Assembly: GCA_027000645.1 (NCBI GenBank)
Contig: JALTNO010000348.1
Coordinates: forward strand, 1-37,341
Length of the DNA: 37,341 nt
Origin: Paracoccaceae bacterium
GTDB lineage: Bacteria; Pseudomonadota; Alphaproteobacteria; Rhodobacterales; Rhodobacteraceae
Direction of reading: 5' to 3'
Below, piece after piece: positions 25,525-33,371 of the stretch (positions within the stretch are counted from its first letter, which is position 1; each line of letters opens with the position of its first letter). A model generated the notes under the pieces. It worked only from the letters and a program-made list of their open reading frames with translations. It did no database searches and was not told where the DNA came from. A program made the translations under genes and the position numbers.

Positions 25525-26150
25525 CGCCTGCGCCCCTTCACCCCGTTCAGCGTGGCGATGATCGCGTCGCGGGCGCGCTCCAGATCGGCGGTGGTGCCTG
25601 ACATGAACACCCGCCCCGATGCCCCCATCATCTGCACGTCGTTGATGACCGCCGCCGGCGCGGCGCGCTCGGCCTCGTTCGCGGCGACGCAGGCGAACAG
25701 CGCCGGGGCCATCTCGAAGATCAGCAGCGACACCCCCGGCACGAGGATCGAGCCGTCGCGGGTGCGGTTGAGGATGATCGCGTGCTGGTCCGAGATGTCC
25801 TCGATGATATCGTGGAACAGGATCTCGGGCGTCAGCTGATCCGAGGATTTCGCCCCGATCCCCTTCAGGACTGCCCGCCCCGCGGCGTCGAGATCGGCGG
25901 CATCGTCGGAATGAAGTTCCAGCAGGCCGAACTGGCGCTCGGTGAAGAGCAGGCCGGGCTCCATGTCCGGGGCTTCCTTCAGCGCCAGGTCGACGATGCG
26001 GTGAATCGCCAGCGCCGGCGAGACCTCGACGATCAGGGAATGCTGCCCCTGGTAGGGCGGATAACCCCTCGCGCGGGTCGGCGAGGACAGCCATGCCGCG
26101 AATTGTGGCTGCAGATCGTGGATTGGCAGATAGACCCGAAGCTCGGTCAT
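25521..26150 (-). CDS. BMC-T shell protein (tandem BMC domains), copy 1
   Basis: A protein of 209 residues made of two BMC folds in tandem (about 1-100 and 105-205), the pseudohexameric trimer type that often forms stacked, gated pores. It opens MTELRVYLPIHDLQPQFAAWLSS, close to the MAELRSFIFIDQLQPQTLAYIST of the second BMC-T at 27181, and both share the segment GLLxxERQFGxLExHS. The two are clearly related but diverged paralogues. The second fold ends MGASGRVFMSGTTADLERARDAIIATL. It sits between the BMC-H gene (21 bp) and the hydrolase gene (overlap). Confidence 0.9.
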   Translation of the reverse strand: MTELRVYLPIHDLQPQFAAWLSSPTRARGYPPYQGQHSLIVEVSPALAIHRIVDLALKEAPDMEPGLLFTERQFGLLELHSDDAADLDAAGRAVLKGIGAKSSDQLTPEILFHDIIEDISDQHAIILNRTRDGSILVPGVSLLIFEMAPALFACVAANEAERAAPAAVINDVQMMGASGRVFMSGTTADLERARDAIIATLNGVKGRRR

Positions 26151-26171
26151 GGCGCTGTCCTTTGCCGGGGG

Positions 26172-26456
26172 TTACTTCTGCGCGATGGCGGTGAAATGTT
26201 TGCCCAGATCGCCATGCGGCCGCGGAATCACATGGACGGCGACAACCTCGCCGATCTGGTTGGCGGCCTCGGCGCCGGCCTCGGTCGCGGCCTTCACCGC
26301 GCCCACGTCGCCGCGAACCACCACCGAAACCAGTCCGCCGCCGACTTCGTTGCGGGCGACGATTTCCACGTTGGCCGCCTTCACCATGGCATCCGCGCCG
26401 GCCAGCGCCGGCACGTAGCCGCGGGTTTCGATCATTCCAAGTGCCTGACTTGCCAT
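26172..26456 (-). CDS. BMC-H shell protein (hexamer)
   Basis: A protein of 94 residues, a single Pfam BMC domain: [33 protein letters not shown], then [27 protein letters not shown] and the end [13 protein letters not shown]. This is the PduA/CcmK-type building block of the shell facets, whose central pore passes small polar substrates. The start is the ATG at 26456 behind GGAGA with 7-nt spacing; an in-frame ATG at 26474 would add six residues not seen in the family. It is the only BMC-H of the locus. Confidence 0.96.
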   Translation of the reverse strand: MASQALGMIETRGYVPALAGADAMVKAANVEIVARNEVGGGLVSVVVRGDVGAVKAATEAGAEAANQIGEVVAVHVIPRPHGDLGKHFTAIAQK

Positions 26457-26504
26457 TTTTCCGTCTCCTGTCATTGCGGTTTCGTTTCGGGCTGGCTCAC
26501 CCGG

Positions 26505-26744
26505 TCATGTCTCGTCTATGGATCCGATGATGAGCGCATCGATGGGCGCCTTCATCTTCGTGAAATAGGCAGCCGCGACCGATCCTTGCGTGACCAGAAC
26601 GCTTTCCCCCTCGGCACAGCCCAGCGGGTCCAGCGCGACCAGCGTCGTGCCGTTTTCAAGCGTCACTTCCAGCAGGGCGCCGCCCGGCATGGTTTCGACA
26701 TGTTTCGAGGACCAGACGCGTCCGGTCACCTTGCCCTGGATCAT
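26505..26744 (-). CDS. BMC-P shell protein (EutN/CcmL pentamer)
   Basis: A protein of 79 residues of the EutN/CcmL family: MIQGKVTGRVWSSKHVETMPGGALLEVTL, then LVALDPLGCAEGESVLVTQGSVAAAYF and PIDALIIGSID. Five copies close each vertex of the polyhedral shell. It overlaps the preceding gene by ATGA and is the single vertex protein here, as expected of a minimal complete shell. Confidence 0.95.
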   Translation of the reverse strand: MIQGKVTGRVWSSKHVETMPGGALLEVTLENGTTLVALDPLGCAEGESVLVTQGSVAAAYFTKMKAPIDALIIGSIDET

Positions 26745-27181
26745 GTGTCCGACCTTTCCACTTCAATTCCCCGTCGCCGCAGCTCGTCCCGGGCAAGCGG
26801 CGTCAGACGGGCGGTTTTTCCCAATCTCACGGTGCGCGTTCCGGCCGGCAGCGATGCCACGTCGCGTTCGCTGACCAGCCCTCGTTCGAAACGGACCGGC
26901 GGGCACGCACCCGGCGTCGGCGCGTGCGGCATGTGGGCCTGCACCGGTGCCGGGGATGCCGTGTCGGCAAGGCGGAACACATGCCGCCCCGCCTCGATGT
27001 CGGCGCGCAACCGACCGTCCTGCGCGGCGCGCAAAAGGCGCTTCACGAAGGCCGCCAGATCGGCGTTGGAGCGGATCGTCACCAGTTCCTCGGTGATCTG
27101 CGGCCGTTCCTGCGGCGCCGCGCCCATTCGCCCCAGCTCTTCGGCCAGGACTTCGCGTATGAGATCGCGCAACTCCGACAT
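26741..27181 (-). CDS. BMC-associated protein with N-terminal encapsulation-type helix
   Basis: A protein of 146 residues, not recognised as a named enzyme. Residues 1-18 (MSELRDLIREVLAEELGR) form an amphipathic helix like the encapsulation peptides that bind cargo to shells, and resemble the C-terminal tail of the aldehyde dehydrogenase at 27796. A helical middle (TIRSNADLAAFVKRLLRAAQDGRLRADIEAGRHVFRL) follows, then a Pro-rich linker. The last 45 residues include VRLGKTARLTPLARDELRRRG, a short TPLARD-type segment reminiscent of EutT, EutQ and PduL N-termini. Start ATG 27181 overlaps the BMC-T stop by one base. A scaffold joining cargo and shell is my inference. Confidence 0.7.
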   Translation of the reverse strand: MSELRDLIREVLAEELGRMGAAPQERPQITEELVTIRSNADLAAFVKRLLRAAQDGRLRADIEAGRHVFRLADTASPAPVQAHMPHAPTPGACPPVRFERGLVSERDVASLPAGTRTVRLGKTARLTPLARDELRRRGIEVERSDT

Positions 27182-27792
27182 CAACGCGCCCCCGCCGCGT
27201 GCAGCGCCGCCTCGGCCGCGTCGCGGGCATTGCGCACCTCGGCCTCGTCACCGGCCAGATACAACCGCCCGTTGGCGCCGATCATGCGGTAGTCGATGAC
27301 CTTGACGTTTGCCTCCTTCTCGGCCTCGTTGCAGGCAAGAATGGCGTAGGAGGCCGAGCGGCATTCGAGCAGATACAGGCTGTCGCCGGCCACGATCATC
27401 GAGCCCAGCTTGTTGCGGTTGATGAGAAAGGCGTGCTGGCGGTCCACCCGCGTCACGATCTTCGAGGCCAGAATCTGCGGCGGCGCCACGTCGTCGCGGC
27501 TGGCGCCCAGCGCATCCAGAACCGCCTCGGCGCCGGCGTGCACCTCGGCCGTCGAGCGGGAATGAAATTCCAGCGTGCCGAACTGGCGTTCGACCACCAG
27601 CAGGCCGGCCCTGACCTCGGCACTCTTCAGCGCCACGTCGGTCAGCGCCTCGATGTCCAGCCCCGGCGCGATCTCGATGATCTGCGCGGCCATGCGCGCC
27701 CGCGGCAGCGATCCGCGCATCCAGGTGGAGATATAGGCCAGCGTCTGCGGCTGCAGCTGGTCGATGAAGATGAAGGAACGAAGCTCGGCCAT
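27181..27792 (-). CDS. BMC-T shell protein (tandem BMC domains), copy 2
   Basis: A protein of 203 residues with two BMC folds in tandem (about 1-98 and 102-200). Similar N-termini and the GLLVVERQFGTLEFHS segment tie it to the copy at 25521. The second fold has SYAILACNEAEKEANVKVIDYRMIGANGRLYLAGDEAEVRNARDAA. It probably forms trimers in the shell facets; two different BMC-T proteins may give two pore types, for example for cofactor and for substrate. It lies 3 bp after the aldehyde dehydrogenase stop. Confidence 0.92.
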   Translation of the reverse strand: MAELRSFIFIDQLQPQTLAYISTWMRGSLPRARMAAQIIEIAPGLDIEALTDVALKSAEVRAGLLVVERQFGTLEFHSRSTAEVHAGAEAVLDALGASRDDVAPPQILASKIVTRVDRQHAFLINRNKLGSMIVAGDSLYLLECRSASYAILACNEAEKEANVKVIDYRMIGANGRLYLAGDEAEVRNARDAAEAALHAAGAR

Positions 27793-27795
27793 GGT

Positions 27796-29370
27796 CTACT
27801 TTCTCATCAGGTCGCGGAGTTCCTCGGCGATCAGCCGGCGCAGCTCGTCCCGCGTCGGCCCGTCAATCCCGCCGGCAAGGGGGGCGGCGCTGGCGGGTGG
27901 CTGCGGGCGCGTCTGGCCGGGCACGCCGTCGGCGGGCGCGGGCGGCAGCGGGCCGCGGAAATCGGGGCCCAGCCCGCGATAGTTGCCGAAGGGTTCGTCG
28001 GCGTCCGAGTTGTGGGCAATGCGCGTCCAGTGCACCAGGTGCTGCGGTCCGACGTTCTCGCCGATGGACGAGCGCCCGAAGAACCCCGTGCCGATGGTGA
28101 ACGTCGGGGCGAGGTTGGTGGCAAAGCCGGCCGCCCCCTGCGAACAGGGCGCGTTGACGACGACGCGGTAGGCTTCGACCATCGCGGCATAGCGCATCAC
28201 CATCGCCTCGTCGCGGGCGTGGATGGCGGCGGAATGCCCGGCCCCCGACAGGCGCAGTACCGCGCGGGCCTGCCCCAGCGCCTGTTCGCGGCCGCGGGCG
28301 ACATGGAAGGCCAGCACCGGGCACAGCTTTTCCCGGCTCAGCGGTTCGTCCACGCCGATCTGCGTGATCGGGGCGACGAGGATCTTCGTCGAGGATGGCA
28401 CCCGGATGCCGCATTCCTGCGCAATCCACGTGGCATCGCGGCCGATGGCCTCGATGTTGAAGCCGCGCGCATGGAACAGAAAGCGGCGCAGGCGGTCCAC
28501 CTCCTCTTCCTCGCACAGATATGCCCCCGCGGATTTCAGCGCGCGGCGCAACTGTGTCTCTGCCTCGGGCGTGGTGATGAGCACGCTTTCATTGGTGCAC
28601 AGAACCGAGTTGTCGAAGGACTTGGACGCCACGATGTGCCGGGCCGCATCAGCGATGTCGGCCGAGGCGTCCACGAGGACCGGTGCATTGCCGGGGCCCA
28701 CCCCGATGGCCGGGTTGGACGAGGAATAGGCCGCCCGCACCATTGCCGTTCCCCCCGTCGCCAGGATGACGTTGGTTCGGGGCGAGGTCATGAATGCCTC
28801 GACCACCGGGATGGAGGGGTTTTCGATGATCTGGATCACCGCCTCGGGCGCGCCGGCCGCGACGGCTGCTTCGCTCAGCGCGCGGGCGGCTTCGGTCGAG
28901 GCCTCTCTTGCCGCCGGATGCGGGCTGATGACGATGGCGTTGCGGGTCATCAGGGCCAGAAGCACCTTGAAATGCAGCGTCGCGATGGGGTTGGTCGAAG
29001 GCGTGAGCGCAAAGATCACCCCCGCCGGGCGCGGGATCTCGACGATCTTGCGGGTTTCGTCCACGCGGGCGTTGACGAAATCCTGATCGCGGTAGAAATC
29101 GACCAGCGGTCTGGCGGTAAGCTCGTTCTTGATCTTCTTGTGCGCGGCCACGCCAAAGCCGGTTTCCTGCACCACCGCTTCGGCAAAATGCGCGGAATGG
29201 TCATGTGCCCGCGCCGCCACCGCATCGACGATCGCCATTGTCGCGTCGCGATCGTAGCGGGCGAATGCGGTCGCCGCCCAGCGCGCGCGCTCCAGCATCA
29301 TGTCGGCCATCCCGTGACGCGCCGCCGGGGTGCCGGAAATGTCGATCAGCGTGCGGATTTCCGCTTCCAT
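27796..29370 (-). CDS. CoA-acylating aldehyde dehydrogenase of the BMC (PduP/EutE-like)
   Basis: A protein of 524 residues. The acylating aldehyde dehydrogenase domain covers residues 1-465: TPSTNPIATLHFKVLLALMTRNAIVISPHP, GVGPGNAPVLVD, and the catalytic cysteine C258 in SFDNSVLCTNES. It would oxidise an aldehyde (propionaldehyde in RMM pathways) to acyl-CoA with NAD inside the shell. After a Pro/Gly/Ala-rich linker (about 470-500) the last 20 residues (TRDELRRLIAEELRDLMRK) form an amphipathic helix of encapsulation-peptide type. Start ATG 29370 has GGAGG 7-8 nt upstream; the preceding stop overlaps by one base. Confidence 0.93.
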   Translation of the reverse strand: MEAEIRTLIDISGTPAARHGMADMMLERARWAATAFARYDRDATMAIVDAVAARAHDHSAHFAEAVVQETGFGVAAHKKIKNELTARPLVDFYRDQDFVNARVDETRKIVEIPRPAGVIFALTPSTNPIATLHFKVLLALMTRNAIVISPHPAAREASTEAARALSEAAVAAGAPEAVIQIIENPSIPVVEAFMTSPRTNVILATGGTAMVRAAYSSSNPAIGVGPGNAPVLVDASADIADAARHIVASKSFDNSVLCTNESVLITTPEAETQLRRALKSAGAYLCEEEEVDRLRRFLFHARGFNIEAIGRDATWIAQECGIRVPSSTKILVAPITQIGVDEPLSREKLCPVLAFHVARGREQALGQARAVLRLSGAGHSAAIHARDEAMVMRYAAMVEAYRVVVNAPCSQGAAGFATNLAPTFTIGTGFFGRSSIGENVGPQHLVHWTRIAHNSDADEPFGNYRGLGPDFRGPLPPAPADGVPGQTRPQPPASAAPLAGGIDGPTRDELRRLIAEELRDLMRK

Positions 29371-30641
29371 CACAGCATCCTCCGGCGGTCGCCCATCACG
29401 TCCTCGCGCGCCTGTTCGACGGCGATCGCCATGATCCGCAGCGTTTCCTCGGCATCACGCTGGGTCAGCAGCAACCCCGGCTTGAACTGCAGGACCCGGG
29501 GATCCAGCGTCGAGAAGATCGCCCAGACGCCGTTTTCGTAAAGCCGCTTCATCACCGGCTTGGCGCCCTGCGGATGGTTGAACTCCAGCCCCATGATGAC
29601 CCCGTGCTGGCGGATGCCGACAAAGAAATCGGGGAATGCCGCGCGGATGTCGTCCAGTCCCGCGCGCATGAAATCGGCGATGTAGCGCACCATCGACCGC
29701 ACCGCCGGGCGCTGGACGATCTCCAGCGTCTTCATCGCCACGATGCAGCCCAGCTCGGCCCCGCCCATGGTCGAGATATGGCCGAAGCCGTCCTCCTTCA
29801 GCCACGCGCCCGAGCGATCGGTGAGCAGGACGCAGGCGATGGGATACATCCCCCCCGAGATGCCCTTGCCCACCACCATGATGTCGGGGACCACGCCGTA
29901 GCGGGTGCAGCCCCACATCTCGCCGGTGCGCATCAGCCCGGTCTGAACCTCGTCGGCGATATAGAGCGCGTCGTAGCGTTCGCACAGCGCCTTGACCGCG
30001 GGCAGGTAACCTTCCTGCGGCATCGGGAAGCCGTAGGTGGCGGGAATGGTCTCCATGATCACGGCAGCCACGTCGCGCCTGCGCAGGGCATCCTCCATGG
30101 CGTTCAGATCGTTGAAGGGCACCTGCACGAATTCGCCCTGCGTGTCCTCGGACAGGAACAGCTTGGAGAAGCGGTCGTCGCCGGTCTTGACCGCAAGGCC
30201 CGTATGGCCGTGATAGGCCTTGATGATCGACACGATCTTGCGCTTGCCGGTGGCGTGGCGGGCGCTTTTCAGGGCGATGTCGATGGCCTCGCCCCCGCCC
30301 GAGCCATAGGCGGTATAGTGGAAATCCGGGCCCGGCGCACAGGCGGCCAGCGCCTCGGCCAGTGCCGTGCGGGCCAGCGCCGGGAAGTGGTGGTTGCCCA
30401 TGTCGAAGCGTTCGGTGCCGGCCTTGAGCACCTCGACCAGCTCGGGGTGGCGGTGGCCCAGATTGTAGGTGCCGCCGTTGAGGTGCATGTCGATCAGGCG
30501 GCGACCGTCCATGTCGAACAGGTAGTATCCCTCGCGACGGTCGATCACCAGATCGACGCCCATGTCGATCCAGTCCTGCGTCTTGCCGGGGTTCCAGAAG
30601 GCCTTGGAACGGGCCAGAAATTCCTCTTTTGCCTGGCTCAC
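29370..30641 (-). CDS. Class III PLP enzyme, probable amino-alcohol-phosphate phospholyase
   Basis: A protein of 423 residues of the class III aminotransferase fold. It has the PLP phosphate-binding region YGSGGGEAID, the ring aspartate D230 (ADEVQTGLMRTG) and the Schiff-base lysine K259 (MVVGKGISGG). In RMM-type loci the equivalent enzyme is not a transaminase but splits 1-amino-2-propanol O-phosphate into propionaldehyde, ammonia and phosphate, like ethanolamine-phosphate phospholyase. The adjacent kinase and aldehyde dehydrogenase support that here. The GTG start at 30641 has GGAGGGAAG well placed. A TTGACAG direct repeat lies 54-81 bp upstream, so the gene may head its own transcript. Confidence 0.83.
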   Translation of the reverse strand: MSQAKEEFLARSKAFWNPGKTQDWIDMGVDLVIDRREGYYLFDMDGRRLIDMHLNGGTYNLGHRHPELVEVLKAGTERFDMGNHHFPALARTALAEALAACAPGPDFHYTAYGSGGGEAIDIALKSARHATGKRKIVSIIKAYHGHTGLAVKTGDDRFSKLFLSEDTQGEFVQVPFNDLNAMEDALRRRDVAAVIMETIPATYGFPMPQEGYLPAVKALCERYDALYIADEVQTGLMRTGEMWGCTRYGVVPDIMVVGKGISGGMYPIACVLLTDRSGAWLKEDGFGHISTMGGAELGCIVAMKTLEIVQRPAVRSMVRYIADFMRAGLDDIRAAFPDFFVGIRQHGVIMGLEFNHPQGAKPVMKRLYENGVWAIFSTLDPRVLQFKPGLLLTQRDAEETLRIMAIAVEQAREDVMGDRRRML

Positions 30642-30694
30642 TGCGACTTCCCTCCATCGGTATCCCGACTATTCGTGATTCCCCCCCGTGCCGC

Positions 30695-30722
30695 TTGACA
30701 GGTCGTGCGGCAAAGTTGACAG
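30695..30722. promoter_or_regulatory. TTGACAG direct repeat, 21-bp spacing (candidate AraC-family site)
   Basis: TTGACAG at 30695-30701 and again at 30716-30722, exactly 21 bp apart (two helix turns), in the 92-bp gap upstream of the phospholyase gene. AraC-family dimers commonly bind such direct repeats. A similar pair lies before the binding-protein gene (36607-36634). A 12-bp palindrome (30722-30733) abuts it at the end of the kinase gene. Confidence 0.4.
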
Positions 30723-30733
30723 CGCCGCGGCGC

Positions 30734-31738
30734 CTAGGGCGAATTCACCAGCCAGTCCCGGCCGAGTTCGGCGGTCACGCGGGCAAAGCCGGGGGCCAGC
30801 TGCTGTGGCTCTGGCGCCTCGATATGGCTCCCGATCCAGGCCAGAAGCGCCATGCGCCGAAGCATCACGAAGGTGTCGATTTCCCGCTCCTCCTCGGCCG
30901 AAAGGGAACGTACCGAGCGATAGCCGCGCACCCAGGCGTCCTTCATCGCCGGCACGCGCGGGTCGTCCTCGATGAAGCTGATGGCAGTGGCGAAATCGTA
31001 GAGGTACCAGCCCAGACCGCAGTCGTCGAAATCGATCAGGTGGATGTGATCGCCCTTCACCAGCAGGTTCGCCAGCCGCATGTCCGCGTGGATCAGCCCG
31101 TAGCGTTCGGGGCCCCTGCCGAAAGCCTTGAGCCGGGCGCGAATGCGCGTTTCCACCTCTTCCAGCGTGTCCCGGATCTCGCCCGACACGTCGGGCCCGT
31201 CGCGCCAGTCGCCCCAGGTGGGGTCGGGGCCGAACACCGCCTTTTCGTCCCAGACCAGCCGTTCGAAGAATGGCGGCCATGTCCAGCTGCGGGAATGTTC
31301 GTGCGTGCGCGCGGCAATCGCGCCGAGCGTTTCGAAGTGATCCGTCATGTCGCCGCTTTCGTCGGGGGCGTCGCCCTCGACGAATTCGAACAGCACCATG
31401 AAGCGCGGTGCCGGCAGTCCCTCGACGATGCCCGACTGGATGCGCCGGCCGTTGCGCCCGGCATGAACCGCGGGCGTTTCCACCACGCCGTCGGCGCGCA
31501 GCGCGTCGGTCCAGGCCAGTTCGGTCTCAATCGCCTTTTCGGAGTGGTAGTTCTCGCGGTGGATGCGCAGGATCGCGCGCCAGCCACCCGGCGCCTCGAC
31601 CAGGTAGGTGGCGTTTTCGGAAACGTTGATGAGCCGGGCGGTCGCGCCCTCGGGGATGTCCCACAAGGGCAGCGACTGCGCCGCCAGCCGGTCCAGCAAC
31701 CGCAGCGTTTCCTCAAGCGACATTTCGGAATGCGACAT
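30734..31738 (-). CDS. APH-fold kinase, probable amino-alcohol kinase
   Basis: A protein of 334 residues of the APH/homoserine kinase-like family. It has an ATP-lobe strand VSENATYLVE with lysine-equivalent strand AILRIHRENYH, catalytic loop H217-D219 (LIHADMRLANLLV), and metal-binding D236/D238 (LIDFDDCGLGWYLYD). It matches the (S)-1-amino-2-propanol kinase type described for the mycobacterial RMM locus, where it makes the O-phosphate that the neighbouring phospholyase cleaves. Ethanolamine or homoserine could be alternative substrates. It starts at the ATG 31738, 21 bp after the dehydrogenase gene. Confidence 0.82.
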   Translation of the reverse strand: MSHSEMSLEETLRLLDRLAAQSLPLWDIPEGATARLINVSENATYLVEAPGGWRAILRIHRENYHSEKAIETELAWTDALRADGVVETPAVHAGRNGRRIQSGIVEGLPAPRFMVLFEFVEGDAPDESGDMTDHFETLGAIAARTHEHSRSWTWPPFFERLVWDEKAVFGPDPTWGDWRDGPDVSGEIRDTLEEVETRIRARLKAFGRGPERYGLIHADMRLANLLVKGDHIHLIDFDDCGLGWYLYDFATAISFIEDDPRVPAMKDAWVRGYRSVRSLSAEEEREIDTFVMLRRMALLAWIGSHIEAPEPQQLAPGFARVTAELGRDWLVNSP

Positions 31739-31759
31739 GGTCTTACCGCCCCTCCCGCG

Positions 31760-32539
31760 TCAGATTTCGTCGATCGCTTCCAGCGATTCGGGCAGGATCT
31801 GTCCGCCATCCACCACGATCTGCTGGCCGGTGATGTAGCCGGCCTCGTCCGAGGCGAAGAACAGCGCCGCGTTGCCGATGTCCTCGACCGCGCCCAGCCG
31901 CTTGAGCGGGATCGAGGCGGCCATGGTGTCCAGATATTCCTGCCCCAGGTCCTGCAGCCCCTCGGTGTAGATGTTGCCCGGCATCACCGCGTTGATGGTG
32001 GTGTTGTAGCGGGCAAGCTCCATCGCCGCGGTCTTGAGGAACCCCAGCTGCCCGGCCTTGGAGGCGCCGTAATGGGCCCAGCCGGGAAAGCCCGTGACCG
32101 GCCCGGTGATCGACGAGGTGAGCACCACCCGCCCCTTGCCCGCCTTCTCGAAATGCGGGATCGCCGCCTTCACGCAGAAGAAGGCCGAGCGCAGGTTGGT
32201 GGAAAGCACATGGTCCCAGTCGGCGGGGGACATGTCCACGATCTTGGCCTGCGGAAAGATGCCCGCATTCGCGCACAGCACGTCCAGCCCGCCCTGCACC
32301 GCCGCGGCGCTGTCCACCATCGCGCGCACGCTCTCCCAGTCGGATACGTCGCACAACTCGTAGCGCACCTGCCCGCCGGCGGCGTTGAGCTCGTCGCAGG
32401 TCGCCTTCAGCGCCTCCTCGCCGCGGGCGGTGATCGTCACCTTCGCCCCCTGTGCGGCGAACACCTTGGCGATGCCCCGGCCGATCCCCTTGGAGCCGCC
32501 GGTGACGATGACGCTTCTGTCCTTGAGTGAAGTCAGCAT
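31760..32539 (-). CDS. Short-chain dehydrogenase, probable aminoacetone/1-amino-2-propanol dehydrogenase
   Basis: A protein of 259 residues, a classical SDR. It has cofactor motif TGGSKGIG (residues 13-20), NAG (91-93), catalytic S143 in TSSITG, and Y157/K161 in YGASK. The RMM loci carry such an SDR acting as 1-amino-2-propanol dehydrogenase. In the reducing direction it would turn aminoacetone into the amino alcohol and re-oxidise the NADH made by the aldehyde dehydrogenase. It has AGGAGAGAG before the ATG and lies between the importer permeases and the kinase. Confidence 0.85.
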   Translation of the reverse strand: MLTSLKDRSVIVTGGSKGIGRGIAKVFAAQGAKVTITARGEEALKATCDELNAAGGQVRYELCDVSDWESVRAMVDSAAAVQGGLDVLCANAGIFPQAKIVDMSPADWDHVLSTNLRSAFFCVKAAIPHFEKAGKGRVVLTSSITGPVTGFPGWAHYGASKAGQLGFLKTAAMELARYNTTINAVMPGNIYTEGLQDLGQEYLDTMAASIPLKRLGAVEDIGNAALFFASDEAGYITGQQIVVDGGQILPESLEAIDEI

Positions 32540-32557
32540 GTCTCTCTCCTTGTAAGG

Positions 32558-33370
32558 TCAGTTCTGCAGTTCTCGTGATGTCCGGATGGACCGGATCATC
32601 CAGGCGATGGCAAAGGCCAGCATGATGAGCAGGAACGACCCCGCCACCGACAGCACGCCCAGTGTCGGCACCAGCGGCGAATAGCCCGAAACCATCTTGG
32701 CGTAGAGCCACTCGGGCAGGGTCGAATCGGCCCCCGTGGTGAAAAGCGACAGCGGGAAGTTGCCCCAGCTCAGCAGGAAGGCGAACAGCCCCGCCGAGAC
32801 GATCCCGGGCATCAGCAGCGGCAGGGTGATCTCGCGCAGGATCGTTGCTGTTGATGCCCCCATGTCGCGGGCGGCTTCCTCCAGTGCGGGGTCGAAGGAA
32901 TAGGCGCGAATGGCGATGATCAGCGTGGCGATGGGGGCGATCCAGACCAGATGCGCCACGACAGCGGTTTTCCATGTCGGGATGATCCCCAGCGCGTTGA
33001 ACCATATCAGCAGCGACAGCCCCAGCACCATCTGCGGGAAGAAGATGGGCAGCAGGATCAGTTTCTGGAACAGCGTGCGGTAGCGCCAGCGATAGCGGGC
33101 GAAGGCCAGCGCGCCGAAGAAGCCCACCACCATCGACACGGCGGTGACGATCAGCGCCACCTTGAGCGAGGTCGCGATCAGATCCTGGACCGAACCGCTC
33201 TCCAGCGCCTTGCCGTACCATTTCGTGGAATAGGCCCTGATCGGGAAGGTCAGGTAGCGCGCCCTGGAAACGGAAGCGAATCCCACCGACACCAGCGGCA
33301 GGTAGAGGAAGGCGATCACCACCAGCCCGTAGATCAGCAGCACGATGCGGGTCGAGCGCGACGGTCCCAT
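32558..33370 (-). CDS. ABC transporter permease of the BMC locus (PotC/PotI type)
   Basis: A protein of 270 residues with six membrane helices. The EAA loop is EEAARDMGASTATILREITLPLLMPGIVSAG, followed by FLLSWGNFPLSLFTTG, where polyamine permeases have SLDDF. That difference suggests a substrate other than putrescine/spermidine. It starts 1 bp after the stop of the partner permease and ends 18 bp before the dehydrogenase gene, tying import to the catabolic genes. Confidence 0.9.
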   Translation of the reverse strand: MGPSRSTRIVLLIYGLVVIAFLYLPLVSVGFASVSRARYLTFPIRAYSTKWYGKALESGSVQDLIATSLKVALIVTAVSMVVGFFGALAFARYRWRYRTLFQKLILLPIFFPQMVLGLSLLIWFNALGIIPTWKTAVVAHLVWIAPIATLIIAIRAYSFDPALEEAARDMGASTATILREITLPLLMPGIVSAGLFAFLLSWGNFPLSLFTTGADSTLPEWLYAKMVSGYSPLVPTLGVLSVAGSFLLIMLAFAIAWMIRSIRTSRELQN

Positions 33371-33371
33371 C

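Noticed and set aside
29370-30641. Ordinary acetylornithine or omega-aminotransferase
   Set aside because: Fold alone would allow it, but the position between an APH-fold kinase and a CoA-acylating aldehyde dehydrogenase in a BMC operon favours a phospholyase. It remains the main alternative.
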